Source of the DNA: Corbicula japonica
Taxonomy: Eukaryota > Mollusca > Bivalvia > Venerida > Cyrenidae
Length of the DNA stretch: 64,000 nt
Assembly: GCA_038501625.1 (NCBI GenBank)
Contig: JAZAYU010000001.1
Location: forward strand, 248,001 to 312,000
Reading direction: 5' to 3'
The notes under the pieces are model-generated. The model searched no databases. It was not told the origin of the DNA and saw nothing but the letters and a program-made list of their open reading frames with translations. Below, piece after piece: positions 22,900 through 34,568 of the stretch. Each line of letters begins with the position of its first letter. The first letter of the stretch is position 1. The translations under genes were made by a program, and so were the position numbers.

Positions 22900-24925
22900 A
22901 CCCTTTACTCCATAAATATTTTTTTTTAGCTCGTTCACCTGAGCTGGCTCAGGGTGAGCTATTAGGATCGATGAATGTCCGTCGTCTGTTGTCCGTTGTC
23001 TGTCGTCCCTCGTCCGTCCACACTTAGTTCGTTTACACTCTAGCGGTCACATTTTTGCTCCGATTGTCATGAAACTTGGTCAGGATGTTTGTCCCAATGA
23101 TTTCTCGGACGAGTTCGAATATGGGTCATCTGGGTCCAAAAACTAGGTCACTGTTACTAAAAATAGAATTTTCTTGTTAACACTCTAGGGGTCACATTTT
23201 TGCTCCGATTGTCATGAAACTTGGTCAGGATGTTTGTCCCAATGATTTCTCGGACGAGTTCGAATATGGGTCATCTGGGTCCAAAAACTAGGTCACAGTA
23301 ACTAAAAATAGAATTTTCTTGTTAACACTCTAGCAGTCACATTTTTGATCCGATTGTCATGAAACTTGGTCAGGATGTTTGTCCCAATGACTTCTTGGAT
23401 GACTTCGAATATGGGTCAACTGGGTCCAAAAACTAGGTCACAGTTACTAAAAATAGAATTTTCTTGTTAACACTCTAGCGGTCACAGTTTTGCTCCGATT
23501 GTCATGAAACTTGGTCAGGATGTTTGTCCCAATGATTTCTCGAACGACTTCAAATATGGGTCAACTGGGTCCAAAAACTAGGTCACTGTTACTAAAAATA
23601 GAATTTTCTTGTTAACACTCTAGCGGTCACAATTTTGCTCCGATTGTCATGAAACTTGGTCAGGATGTTTGTCCCAGTGATTTCTCAGACGAGTTCGAAT
23701 ATGTGTCATCTGGGTCCAAAAACTGGTCACTGTTGCTAAAAATAGAATTTTCTTGTTAACACTCTAGCGGTCACAATTTTGCTCTGATTGTCATGAAACT
23801 TGGTCAGGATATTTGTCCTAATGATTTCTCAGAGGAGTTCGAATATGTGTCATCTGGGTCCAAAAACTAGGTCACAGTTACTAAAAATAGAATTTTCTTG
23901 TTAACACTCTAGCGGTCACATTTTTGCTCCGATTGTCATGAAACTTGGTCAGGATGTTTGTCCCAATGCTTTCTCGGACGAGTTCGGAAATGGGTAATTT
24001 GGGTCTAAAAACTAGGTCATTGTTACTAAAAATACAATTTTCTTGTTAACACTCTAGCAGTCACATTTTTGCTCTGATTGTCATGAAACTTGGTCAGGAT
24101 GTTTGTCCCAATGATATCTCGGACGAGATCGAATATGGGTCATCTGGGTCCAAAAACTAGGTCACTGTTACTAAAAATAGAATTTTCTTGTTAACACTCT
24201 AGCGGTCACATTTTTTCTACGATTGTCATGAAACTTGGTCAGGATGTTTGTCCCAATGATTTCTCGGACGAGTTCGAATATTGGTTATCTGGGTCTAAAA
24301 ACTAAGTCACTGTTACTAAAAATAGAATTTTCTTGTTAACACTAGCAAACACATTTTTGCTCCGATTGTCATGAAACTTGGTCAGGATGTTTGCCCCAAT
24401 GATTTCTTGGACGAGTTCGAATATGGGTCCAAAAACTAGGTCACTGTTACAAAAAATAGAATTTTCTTGTTAATACTCTAGCGGTCACATTTTTGCCTTG
24501 ATTGTCATGAAACATGGTCAGGATGTTTGCCCCTATGATTTCTTGGACGAGTTCGAATATGGGTCATCTGGGTCCAAAAACTAGGTCACTGTTACTAAAA
24601 ATAGAATTTTCTTGTTAACACTCTAGCGGTCACATTTTTGCTCCGATTGTCATGAAACTTGGTCAGGATGTTTGTCCCAATGATTTCTCGGATGAGTTCG
24701 AATATGGGTTATCTGGGTCTTGGTCACTGTTACTAAAAATTAATTTGTTGTACTCAGGTGAGCGATAAAGGGCCATCATGGCCCTCTTGTTTCATTTGTG
24801 AAAAGTGTAGATCCAGATTGGCAGGCACAAAGCAAACACTAAAGATATTGTTAAGATAGCACTGGTTGATTTGGATCTACACTGTTGGCCCATGCAATAA
24901 AGGTGTATCTATGGAGTAAAGGGAT
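22900..24925. repeat. DH235 copy split by a HEL-D array
   Basis: The left end AACCCTTTACTCCATAAAT (22900) is separated from GTAGATCCAGATTGGC and TATGGAGTAAAGGGATAA (24793-24925) by the array 22921-24792. The hairpin repeat was therefore there first. Confidence 0.85.
22921..24792 (+). repeat. HEL-D tandem-array element, ~145-bp units, complete
   Basis: 5' end TAGCTCGTTCACCTGAG with CTGGCTCAGGGTGAGCTAT, leader of GTCCGTCGTCTGTTGTCCG type, then about twelve units (23034-24740), each opening with CACTCTAGCGGTCACATTTT and closing with ACTAAAAATAGAATTTTCTT. The 3' module is CTCAGGTGAGCGATAAA, palindrome GGGCCATCATGGCCC (24770-24784) and TCTTGTTT. 5' CACCTGAG and 3' CTCAGGTG are inverted. Confidence 0.9.
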
Positions 24926-25165
24926 AACCCTTTCCTGTACAGATACACCTTTATTGTTAGGGCGAACAGTTTAAATCCAGATCAGCCGGCACATCGGTGC
25001 CGTCTGATCATGATCTAAACTGTTCGCTTTTTGATTCATTAGGTTATTTCTGACCAATATGCGACCAGTGCAGATCCAGATCAGACGGCACGGATGTGCC
25101 GGCTGATCTGTATCTACACTGGTCGCACATGCGTAAAAATGTGTATATATCTAGGAAAGGGTTAA
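24926..25165. repeat. DH235 full copy
   Basis: AACCCTTTCCTGTACAGATA to CTAGGAAAGGGTTAA, both hairpins near-perfect. Directly abuts the preceding split copy. Confidence 0.92.
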
Positions 25166-25947
25166 AGCATTTTACATGTTTTCAAAGTTTACCCAATGTG
25201 ACACTGTTGTTAGTTTTATCTTGCAATGAAATATACAGAATATCAGTTATAAATACTGACCGAGTCCAAGAAACCAGTCTGTGTACTTTACTTTTGTCTG
25301 GAAATTCAGATGAAAAAATATGTGTTTTTTTCTGGCCTTGTAATTATGATAACATTTGATTTGTGTCATCTCATCATGCATTCTATATCATGTATATGGA
25401 AATGTGGTAACTCATTTATCATTAAAGAAATGTAACACAGAAACCTCAAGATTGGAACCATTCTACTGTTGATACAAATAAAGATTCAATATGAAAGTCA
25501 TTATTTCTTCTTTTGTGTGAAGAAATTGGTCGCTGATAAATGCTAGCTTTGGCCTAAAGAATTTAATAAAGGTGGCATGTATATCACGGTCCGGAAACGG
25601 TAGAACAATCGCAGTGTTGTCCACATAGAATAGGCACATGACACAGTAATTGGAGATTTCTCCAATGATAAATGACATAGCATAATTTTTGTTATGGAAA
25701 AAGAAGAAAATGAAACTCTGGGATAGCTGTATGATGTTAGGTTCTTGCAATAAATACCAAATTTGCTTATTTTCTTGAATTGAAGTCACTGTTTATTTAG
25801 GGACCTTGCAATTGTAACTGAAATAGATCACTACATTTTGGCACAGTCATCAGCAATTTTGTAGATGTTAAGGTGGCAAGAAAGTTTTATGGAAATGCAC
25901 ATGAAAACTTACGAAGTGTTACATCAGAGAAATCATTTTGTACTTGA
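25166..25947. other. No gene seen
   Basis: AT-rich. The 108-codon minus-strand frame (25463-25789) has no recognisable domain. Confidence 0.5.
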
Positions 25948-26182
25948 AGTTACAAAAGAGTGAAATATGCATATCACGAATAACAGAATTTAGAAAACAC
26001 ACTCTCCCAAAAAAGAGTAAACACAGTTTATACTATGATTAATATAAAAAAATACACCACCCAGAAATTAACACACAAGTGTCATCTAATCATTACCAAA
26101 CTTGTTTAGAACCTATTCCTGATGATTGTAACGTTTTCAGTTCTCTGGTTAGTGAATTCAGCCTTCATGGGCCTCTTGTTTG
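25948..26182 (-). repeat. Fragments: GCATATTTCAC repeat and a HEL-D tail
   Basis: 25948-26015 has GTTACAAAAGAGTGAAATATGCATATC. At 26160-26182 CCTTCATGGGCCTCTTGTTT resembles the 3' end of HEL-D without its array. Confidence 0.5.
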
Positions 26183-26571
26183 TTATTCAGCCAGATTCAA
26201 ATAATTGACTCAATTTTGATCAAGTAAAACCCCAAAAATGGACATCTGCATTTGTGAAAAGGAAATACGTTTTTATTTAGGCAATAATGTATAGACTTCA
26301 GAATAAACATGTGGATCACACCATTTAAACGATAAGCTCAAAATATAACAATTGCTTCTTTTTGTCAAATGTTCAGTTACGGAGGAAAACTGTAGGTGCC
26401 TATAACACATGGTTTATAATAAACACTGTACTGATTACAGTATACACCTTCTATTATTAGACAACGGTAATTTGGCAATGTTTATATTGGTGTGTTTACA
26501 TTGACGCTACATATAAACAATAAAATTATATTTTAATTGTTGTGTAATACAAAGCGTAAAGCTCCCAATTT

Positions 26572-26673
26572 GTCCAATTAGCCTAGTGGTCTAAGACGCA
26601 GTCATTTAAACACTTTAAAATGCAATGGTAGCAACGCTGTTATAGGTTGCAGGATCGAAACATGTTTTTTTTG
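26572..26673 (+). other. tRNA-like pol III unit, copy 2
   Basis: Box A and box B as in copy 1, with a longer spacer. Box B is GGATCGAAA (one change from GGTTCGAAA). Confidence 0.6.
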
Positions 26674-26802
26674 TTTACATTTTAAAAATAATTTTTACAT
26701 GATAATTATTTCCGCAATAAAATTAACTGAAGCAAAATACATATAATACTTTGAAATGACTGCAGTAAAACTTAAAAAAATATAAATCTTAAATATTTCC
26801 TT

Positions 26803-26892
26803 AAAAGCCGTGTGTCAGTGTGAATCGAACCCGTGTCGAAAAAAGTTAGGCCTATGGCAACCGGACGTGTTAACCACTGAGCTATCAGGGCA
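26803..26892 (-). other. Second tRNA-like pol III unit, copy 2
   Basis: TAGCTCAGTGGTTAACACG box A and GGGTTCGATTC box B on the minus strand; TTTT terminator at the far end. Confidence 0.62.
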
Positions 26893-27001
26893 ATTGACAT
26901 AATAGGCAAAATAGTACTTTTAACGCATAAATTTGCATTAACCTGGGTTTACATTCTATAAATAATTGTAAACATTGCCAATTTAGCTTGGTCGACCTAT
27001 A

Positions 27002-27774
27002 AACATGTTATTGTTGACTGGAAACATAGTTTAATGGATTAAACAAACAATGTTTATGGAATATAAACAAAAACGACTGCTATTTTATCAACTATGATGA
27101 GTACATGAATGTCAACGATTTACAGAAAATAACTTTATAACAAATACAGAGATGCATTACCAATTAAACAGAGACCAGTAAAGTACTAACATACCTGTAA
27201 TTGTACGTATATGTATAAACAAACTAAAAATTCAAATTCAATAAAACTTGTCTGAATTTACAATGCTAAACAAACAAATAAAAAGTTATCCAACAGTTAC
27301 GGAGGAAAATGGGTTAAGTAAGTGTATGTTGTTTGTATTTTTCTAGATGTTAAAAGGTACATATCATCAGGTTATATGAAACAGACTGTTTGCAATCTGT
27401 CTTCAATCAAACAAACGCCAAATCAAGCATTTCAAGTGAACTATGTTCATAAAATAAGAATGCAGACCACTGTACATCACTATCTGTGCTAACAACAACA
27501 TGGGTATTTTCATCGTGCCTGGTACTGCATTGTAATTGAACTGATTCCAAGGTTTATTAAATGTTGTGAGCTAAATATTTTCACTTATGTTTCTATAACT
27601 TTCATTTAAAATGTAATTTAATGTTAAAGCAATAGAGGCCAAGCTCAAGCAAAACCATGCACCAGTCAAAATTAAAAGTAACCTGCATATATATTTTTTT
27701 GCAGTACAATAATAGTATTTGTTTGAATTTTGACAAACAATTTGGAGTTCTTACGTATCAGTTGCAATGGAGGA
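27002..27774. other. No gene seen
   Basis: AT-rich. A GTTACGGAGGAAAA motif at 27294-27309 repeats one at 26374-26389. Confidence 0.5.
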
Positions 27775-28080
27775 ACATTTTTAACCAGCGAAGCTGGTTT
27801 TACTAATCACAATTCTGAAATCGGTATCAAACCAACTTGCAAAAGGCGATTTACGCATTTCAGAGAAATCAGAGTAAGTAAAGTAGTCCCCAAGTTTCCT
27901 GTTACGTGTTAAAGTTGGTATTATCTACGTCATGTTGATAGGACAAAACCTGTGCGGTGCATCAATGGTAAATGTAAAATCGGTGCGGTTCATATTTCTA
28001 GGACTTGTTCGGTGCGGTGCAACAATGGTCAAACATTGTCCGTGTCCGCGATTTTTCACTCACCAAGATATCGTTGGGTT

Positions 28081-28134
28081 TATTCCATACCTCCGTGTCC
28101 GTCCGACGTGGAACGGACACGGAGGTATGGAATA
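28081..28134. repeat. Perfect 22-bp inverted repeat, 10-bp loop
   Basis: Arms 28081-28102 (TATTCCATACCTCCGTGTCC, then GT) and 28113-28134 are exactly complementary. Absent from copy B of the host element. Confidence 0.95.
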
Positions 28135-28288
28135 TGGGTCGCACTAAAATGCGGTCCAATTAGCGGACGATATAGAATATCGTTGAAAAGTGCGGACGAC
28201 AGAAACAAAGAAGGAGCGTCATTTTTCGTGTTCATTATGTCTTTGGGATGTCAGTACACTGATTTCATTATTACAATTTCTTGCCTAA

Positions 28289-28524
28289 AACCCTTTACTC
28301 AATATATACGCCTTTCATCACATAGGTTACCAGTTCAGGTCCCAATCAGCTGGCACAATAGTGCCATCTGATCTGGATTTAAAATTTGTGATTACTGGTC
28401 AGAAAAAAAAGATAATAAAAGCGAACAGTTTAAATCCTAATCAGATCGCACAGATGTGCCAGCTGATATGGATCTAAACTGTTCGCACAAGCTATGAAGG
28501 TATATCTATGGAGTAAAGGGTTAA
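28289..28524. repeat. DH235 copy within AACCAGCGAAGC copy A
   Basis: AACCCTTTACTCAATATATA to TATGGAGTAAAGGGTTAA. The same copy occurs at 39494 in copy B, so it was present before the host element spread. Confidence 0.9.
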
Positions 28525-28717
28525 CAAAAGCCTTCATCCAGATAATACATGGAAACCCTTATTTCCACTATCATTTAGACAAGAGGAAGTTCTTTGCGAG
28601 TGAAACAAGTTTTTTTGCTTTTTCGTAAATGGATACATGTATGAGAATCATGGCACTGGTTGTTCTCAATAAGAAAAAAACGCTTCGCTGGTTTTCTGTA
28701 CTTTCAGTACTTTGATT

Positions 28718-30042
28718 TTATAAAGTCATGTGTGCAGCTTACATTTAGACACAAGTTATAGAGGATAAATTGATAATCATGCATATTTTTCCTCTGTTAC
28801 TTTTCTAGCTTCCTCTGTAAATTTCCTCCGTAACCCATAATTACAAGGGTAAATTTTAATTATCTTACCACTTCTGACCATATAACTTGACGGCTTCTAT
28901 GATAATAACGAGGCAGTCAGTTGATAACAACAATGTAATTAGCACTAGAAGCAATCATGATATTTTTTGTTACAGATGAAAAAATTACGGAGGAAATTTT
29001 TTAAACATTTTTTTACTAATATTTGCAATAAATAATACTTATTTAGTGATGGTATGTATTAATCAATTGATAATCATGTAATTCAGATGTAAACTCACAG
29101 TTTGATACATGGAATTAACATAGATTAAAAGAAGTGAAATACACAGTTACAGAGGAATATTTTATTATCAGACATCAAGAATTTCGTGTTAAGGCTATGA
29201 CCAACAAAAATATAAAAAAGACGCAGGTGTTTTAATTTTAAATACATAAAATTTGATAATTCTATAAAATATTTATGCCTTTATAACTGTTTTTATCTTA
29301 TTTAATACCATCAGCATTGAGGTTTAAAAATGGTTACAGTAGGAAAGTAGTTTTTTGGCGACATCCCTTAAAACCAGTTTCATTGTTTGAAATGGCATCC
29401 AATTGCAACAGAACTTTCTAATATCATATTTTCACGTGCCTTAAGCATTAAAACAGCAAATTTCTTAATTGCCAATCATCATATTTCAACAATTTTTCTG
29501 TAAAAATTGATGTTTTGCCTGGCAACATTCAAAAAAGCGATGTTACTAGACATTTAGCATGCTATAAAACTTAAAGGAAGTAACATAAATGGCTATCTCA
29601 GTGGTGTTTGTTCTAAGAAAACATCAGATCTCTCCCCAAAAAAGCAATATTTATTTAGAGTTTTAACCTTGAAGATTTGGTCGTCCAAAGGCTGGCGACA
29701 TGTTTTTCTCAAAATTGAGTCAATTTTTTTAATCTGGCTGTATATCACTTGAATGTACTATTACCATATTTCCTGGGTCAGAAAAATTTGATTGGTAATG
29801 AAATAGCGTATCAGCGAAGGAAGTTGCTGAAAAGTAAGGATTGATTATTGGTGATATATCCTGCAGCAGTAGTGGTTCTTAAATAAGTTCGCAAGATTAC
29901 ATCAAAATCTGTGACCTCAAGTAATTTTACATCAAGCATACTGATAGACTCATTAACTCTCTCTGGTAAATTAGAAGTGATCTTTCATTCTGTTAAGAAA
30001 AAAAGCAACATGTACTTTTTGTGTTATGCAGCTTCTCTTTTT
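28718..30042. other. No gene; scattered TTACGGAGGAAA motifs
   Basis: AT-rich. CCTCTGTTAC (28791), CCTCTGTAA (28812), CCTCCGTAAC (28825), TTACGGAGGAAA (28985) and GTTACAGAGGAA (29146) recur. No other structure seen. Confidence 0.5.
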
Positions 30043-30288
30043 TACCCTTTCATCCATATTTATATACACCTTGTTAAGCATGTGTGAACATTGTAGATCC
30101 AGATCAGCTTGCACATTCATGCACATCTGATCAGGATCTGCACTGTTCTTATCTTGATCAGAAATAAACTAATAACTCAAAAAGTAAACACTGTGTAGAT
30201 TCTGATCAGCATGGCCAGCTGATCTGGATCTACCCTGTTCACCCTTGCAACAAAGGCCATAAAGGCCTGTATATGGATGGAAGGGTTG
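30043..30288. repeat. DH235 copy
   Basis: TACCCTTTCATCCATAT to ATGGATGGAAGGGTT. Contains an extra AAAGGCCATAAAGGCC duplication near the right end. Confidence 0.85.
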
Positions 30289-30339
30289 ATACAAAAACAA
30301 CAAATATCATCTTTTGTATTTCACCATTTTAAATAGTTT

Positions 30340-31060
30340 GTTTCATTAAAGGGAATGCCAAATGTATGTTATGTTTCAGTGTGAGTTGTTTCAGGCATCA
30401 TCTGTCCATCATCAATTAACAACCTCTGGGAATATACTAGAATAACTTTTTTATGATGGTGGCATCCTCAAAAATTGCTCTCTGATGTGAGAACATTTAA
30501 TTCAAGCTTCATCAAAATTGGTCAGAATGGCCATAACATCTCAGTCATATTCAGTAATCAGCTAGAATGCTTGAGTAACACTGGAGTTGTTGCCCTTTAA
30601 CTACTTTTTCCATTCTTTACCAAACTTGGTCAGAATGTTAGAGGCCATATTTTATCAAACAGGTATGACAACAAGATTGCTCTTCATCAAAGTTTGTCAG
30701 GTTGTTTATGGGCATAATATCAGTCCACCAAGGCTAATATTAGCCAGATTATTTATGTTGCTATAAGGTTACAGTCCTTTAGTTTCAGATATTTGACCAA
30801 AAGAAAATGGTTTGCTTTTGAATTTGAATGCCTTTGCATAAATTATTCTATTGGGTAGCCAAATAGCAGCATTCACTCTGGAGTTACTGCCCTTTTATTG
30901 CAATTATTACATCAAATAAGGAATGCCCACATTCTCCTTTATAATCTGTTTGGTGAAGTTACATTCTTGCCAGTCACTCTGGAGTTATGACCCTTTAATT
31001 GGGAAATACAACCAAATTTGGTTTTTTTGCTCACATTTGGTGGCAGTTTGGCACTCTTGT
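30340..31060 (+). repeat. Degenerate tandem-array element
   Basis: Weak units sharing CACTCTGGAGTTACTGCCC (about 30580, 30870, 30975) and AAACTTGGTCAGAATG. Ends GGCACTCTTGTTTAG, like the HEL-D tail. Old and unclassified. Confidence 0.5.
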
Positions 31061-31387
31061 TTAGTCTTTTTATCAGTAAACTTGTTAGGAATGCTTTTGT
31101 TGATGATATTGAAATAGAGTTCTTTTGACACTTTTTAAACTTTGTCTAGATCTGTTCAATGAAAAATGTTGTTAAGCATCATGTAGAAATCTTTCAGATT
31201 TTAACCAAGCATGTGAAAAATGTTTTAACATTGATATTATCAAGACTGAGTTTATCATAACTTGAGCATAATGGATTTAAAAAAAAACTAGGTTACAAGC
31301 TCAGTTTATGAAAAACCTTGTTAACCCATCATTCTTTAGGATTAAGTGTTTTTCCCGATGTGACCAGAAGAGATCGATATCTGTCTT
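31061..31387. other. No gene seen
   Basis: AT-rich; nothing recognised. Confidence 0.5.
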
Positions 31388-31600
31388 AACTCCAAATATA
31401 CACCTTTATCAAGTGGGCAACCCATGTAGATCCAGAACAGCCAGTATATACTCTGATCAGGATCAACACTGTTTGCTTATGATGTTATTTTTTTCTGACC
31501 ACAACAAAGCAATCAGTTTAGATCCTTATTAGATGGTATGGATTTGCCAGCTGATCTGCATCTACACGTTAACCATTTAATAACATGGAGTTATGGGTTT
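31388..31600. repeat. DH235, diverged copy
   Basis: GTAGATCCAGAACAGCCAG, CTGATCAGGATCAACACTG and CAGTTTAGATCCTTATTAG, with worn termini. Confidence 0.78.
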
Positions 31601-31965
31601 TAACTTTCCCAAAATGTCTGTGATTTCTCTTATAAAGCAAGTCAAAAAGGTGAACTGTTGGTTTATTTAAAGAGAAACTGTATAAGCACTATACAGGCCA
31701 TCATTTTTTCATCATTTTATTACCAGACCCTATAATTCAGGATGTTTATCTTGTGCAAATGTTGATCTTGCATCTCTGCAGTTTGATTGCATCAAAGCAT
31801 CAGCTTGCTGCGGAGTATTTCCGGCATACGTGTTTACCTTTGTACAAAAACATAATAAGAACCATTGAAATAAGCAGGAGTTATACCATTACTGCACTAA
31901 GGTGATGATGAATCATATCTTGTTTCATGCATCAAAAAAAACAACTTGCCTACAAAGACTTGTGC
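31601..31965. other. No gene seen
   Basis: AT-rich; nothing recognised. Confidence 0.5.
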
Positions 31966-32040
31966 CCAAGGTTATAAAACTGAAAATGGAAACCAGTCTC
32001 AAATCTCAAGCATCTGATTGGCTGAAATGGCGACCAGTCA
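31966..32040 (+). repeat. PAL136 half copy
   Basis: AAGGTTATAAAACTGAAAATGG to TGGCTGAAATGGCGACCAGT: one full arm, ending at the centre of the palindrome. Confidence 0.88.
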
Positions 32041-32230
32041 AGAGTTGAAGAGCACTGAATTTCTGAAAATTGCTGATGTTGAGTTGTTTTGATGGTGGGA
32101 TCAGGGATACTTGCTACTTGGCAAAAACTGAAAGTTTCTTTGAGCTGTATTTATGCCCCCATCTTTGAAGAAACAGGGGTATATTGCATATATCAGTCAA
32201 TCAGTGGGTCTCTTAGTCCTTAACCATGGC

Positions 32231-32305
32231 TGAAGGTTATAAAGCTGAGATTGGAAACCAGTCTCAAATCTCAAGCATCTGATTGGCTGAAATAGCGACT
32301 GGTCA
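32231..32305 (+). repeat. PAL136 half copy
   Basis: AAGGTTATAAAGCTGAGATTGG to GAAATAGCGACTGGTC, again one arm up to the centre. Confidence 0.88.
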
Positions 32306-32431
32306 CATAACTTGTCTGATCAGTAAATTATACAACGATTTGGCATACAGTTCTCAGATATAGTTGGAAGGTTTGATATCAAACATACTTAATGACCCCT
32401 AATGGTTTTGAGATCAGAAGGTCAAAGGTCA

Positions 32432-32446
32432 AGGTCACATTGACCT
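32432..32446. promoter_or_regulatory. Perfect oestrogen-response-element-like palindrome
   Basis: AGGTCACATTGACCT fits AGGTCA-NNN-TGACCT exactly, preceded by two more AGGTCA half-sites. It sits in a repeat; function is unproven. Confidence 0.4.
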
Positions 32447-32525
32447 TCACTGAAATAGCAGTTGGCTTTTGGGGGGCAAAAATGTTACATGAACATCTTT
32501 CGTTTACTGAAAGTCCTTGTGAACT

Positions 32526-33676
32526 TTATGTACAGCCATTCTTACAGAGTTTTCTTATGAACAGATCCAGTGAAACCTTGTGATGACCACTTGAGACAGG
32601 TCATTATGTAGCAGCTTATATTGTCAAATTCAATTAAATTGTTTGATGACTTCTTTGATTGAAAAGCCCTTGGTAATCAAATTCAGATAAATTGTCTGGT
32701 GGTTTCCTTTTGATGAACTGTTCCTTATATGTCATCTAAATAATTGACCTCCTTTTGTCAGACCTATGTTACTTTATGGGAATATAGGATAAAGCAATAT
32801 GCAAAATATTAGGCTGCTGCATGTTAAAGTTGCTTGGAAAACTGCGGCAGAAAATAAAGATGCCCTTTGGTTGATGTAATGCATCTATATATTAAAAAAT
32901 CTAAAAACATTCAGTAAACATGAAGAAGATGAGCGAGGAGCATAAAATCACTTTACACCATAATTATGGGACTAAAGGATAAAGCATTATGCAAAATATC
33001 AGGCTGCTGCATATTATAGTTGCTTAGAAAACTGCAACAGAAGAACGGATGTCCGGCTTGAATCTGAATTTATAGACTCCTTGCCTTGCCACTGTAATGG
33101 TTGTACTACTGTATTTCTCCCCCTCCCTTCATTTTGAGTTTTTCAGAATGCTTTTGTGTTCACCAGACCACATTTACATTTAGATGTTTGCAGTAGTGTT
33201 TTCAAGACCATGGGTGTTCCATGTATTCAGCATTTATAATGTAACTCAGCATTTGTCAAAATGACCAATTATTTATTGCAATTGAGTACTGCTTGCTTTA
33301 TGAATGTCTGAATTTTTGTGGCAGTTGTAACAAATGCTGAGTTGTTAAATAATAAAAAAATCAGGTCTGGTGATATGATGTTTACACTATGGCAACAGTG
33401 GGCAAAGTCTGGTGAAGATAAGCATTTTGAGCAAAGTTCAGTTATAAAACAAGCCTATTTCAGATATATGTGGTTTTAGAGTTGGTTTCCATATGTAAAT
33501 GAACTTTTTTCCCCAAAATTATAGGGCATGGGCCCCTTCCCCTACACTTATATACTGATATATGTTTTGCTTTTGCAATGAGAATTCCAACAAATGTATC
33601 CTTTATTTGTTATTTTGAAATATTTAACAGTAAAAAGGCCTTTTTTCCATAGACTGGAGCCTTTAAAAAAAACCTT
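32526..33676. other. No gene seen
   Basis: AT-rich. Contains a ~55-bp local duplication: AAAGCAATATGCAAAATATTAGGCTGCTGCAT-type text near 32790 and again near 32980. Confidence 0.5.
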
Positions 33677-33953
33677 TTTATGCCCCCACAGTGTGAGGCA
33701 TATAGAGTTGCACTCATAATGCCCCCTCGATAAGTGTCATAGAGTTGCACTTGTCCCATTATCTTGTGGCATCAACTCCTCATTAACCTTCGGGAGGAAT
33801 TCTTTCAAACTTGCGAAGATTGATCGAGCAGGATGTGAAGATGAAAAAATGTTTTTTCCTTCGACTAGTTTAACCACAGTTATGGCCCTTTGTTTTACAA
33901 GTGTTTTGGTAGCATTTGGGGCATCTGTGTCCCCAGGACACAGTCTAGTTTTT
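33677..33953 (+). repeat. Short HEL-C element
   Basis: TTTATGCCCCCACAGTGTGAGGCATATAG with an internally duplicated start, TTTGGGGCATCTGTGTCCCCAGG and ACACAGTCTAGTTT end. One unit long. Confidence 0.82.
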
Positions 33954-34217
33954 TTTCTGCAATAAAACTGCATTTTCATTAGTTTTCAAACACCTCTCAT
34001 AATAGCAGGAAGACTAAACACATGGTATTGCTGTAGTGCTGTTTAAATTCACCAAGATGAGGCCCCACTGACCCATACAAACTCCACATAGACATCTCTC
34101 TAAGTTACAATTGGCAGTCTGGCTTATGTGTTGGGGCCTCAGCTGGATGACCATGATACATATAATGTGTAACTGAAAAAGTGAAGTCCCGACAATGGAA
34201 AGACTGTTATGTATTCC

Positions 34218-34328
34218 TACTTTTGAGGAAAAAGTTCCTACTTTTTCCTACTTTTCTCCTACATATCTCTCAAAATGGTTCCTATTTTTTTCCTGCTTTT
34301 TGAAGAAAGGTCACTTGACAGCCTGTAT
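34218..34328 (+). repeat. TCCTACTTTT-rich segment
   Basis: Five or so TCCTACTTTT / TCCTATTTTT repeats followed by TTGACAGCCTGTAT. Resembles the ends of the TCCTATATT element at 60602. Confidence 0.5.
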
Positions 34329-34358
34329 ATAGTTCATATTTAGATTTAGAAGGTTAAT

Positions 34359-34451
34359 TCTGACAAGGTAGCAAACAGTGTAGATCCAGATTCTATAGCA
34401 GAGATGTTCTGGCTGAGCTTGATCTTCACTGGTAACCCATGTGATAAAAGG
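34359..34451. repeat. DH235 fragment
   Basis: GCAAACAGTGTAGATCCAG and GAGCTTGATCTTCACTGGT: one hairpin only. Confidence 0.7.
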
Positions 34452-34568
34452 CATATTATATTATTATGGTCCAGTGAAAATATAATCTCTGAAATAAAGT
34501 TGGGGGAAATCAGATCATTGGAAAGGTTTTCATCCTATTCGGAATTGCTGTTTCCAGAAACATGTAAA

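Larger units (their letters stand above)
26452..27001. mobile_element. TIR element with two convergent tRNA-like units, copy 2
   Basis: TIRs from TATTATTAGACAACGGTAAT to GTCGACCTATA. The plus unit spans 26572-26673 (TAGCCTAGTGG box A at 26579, GGATCGAAA box B at 26652, 8-T run at 26665). The minus unit spans 26803-26892 (box B GGGTTCGATTC complementing 26822-26832; TAGCTCAGTGGTTAAC box A; TTTT end). The minus unit is closest to a real tRNA 5' half. Confidence 0.82.
27775..28717. mobile_element. AACCAGCGAAGC TIR element, copy A
   Basis: Left AACCAGCGAAGC (27783) and right GCTTCGCTGGTT (about 28683-28694) are inverted. Identity with copy B (37951-39922) extends slightly beyond, from ACATTTTT on the left to TTTCAGTACTTTGATT on the right. 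Contains a DH235 copy and a 54-bp perfect hairpin. The 60-, 71- and 139-codon frames here are not conserved between copies. Confidence 0.75.
32152..32525 (+). repeat. Tandem-array-type element (related to 42371), interrupted
   Basis: ATGCCCCCATCTTTGAAG with GGGGTATATTGC at the 5' side and GGGGGGCAAAAATGTTAC then CATCTTTCGTTT at the 3' side. A PAL136 half copy sits at 32231-32305. Contains AGGTCAAAGGTCAAGGTCA. Confidence 0.6.

Noticed and set aside
22921..24792. Satellite DNA
   Set aside because: The array has defined 5' and 3' ends shared with other loci, so it is an interspersed element carrying an array, not a free satellite.
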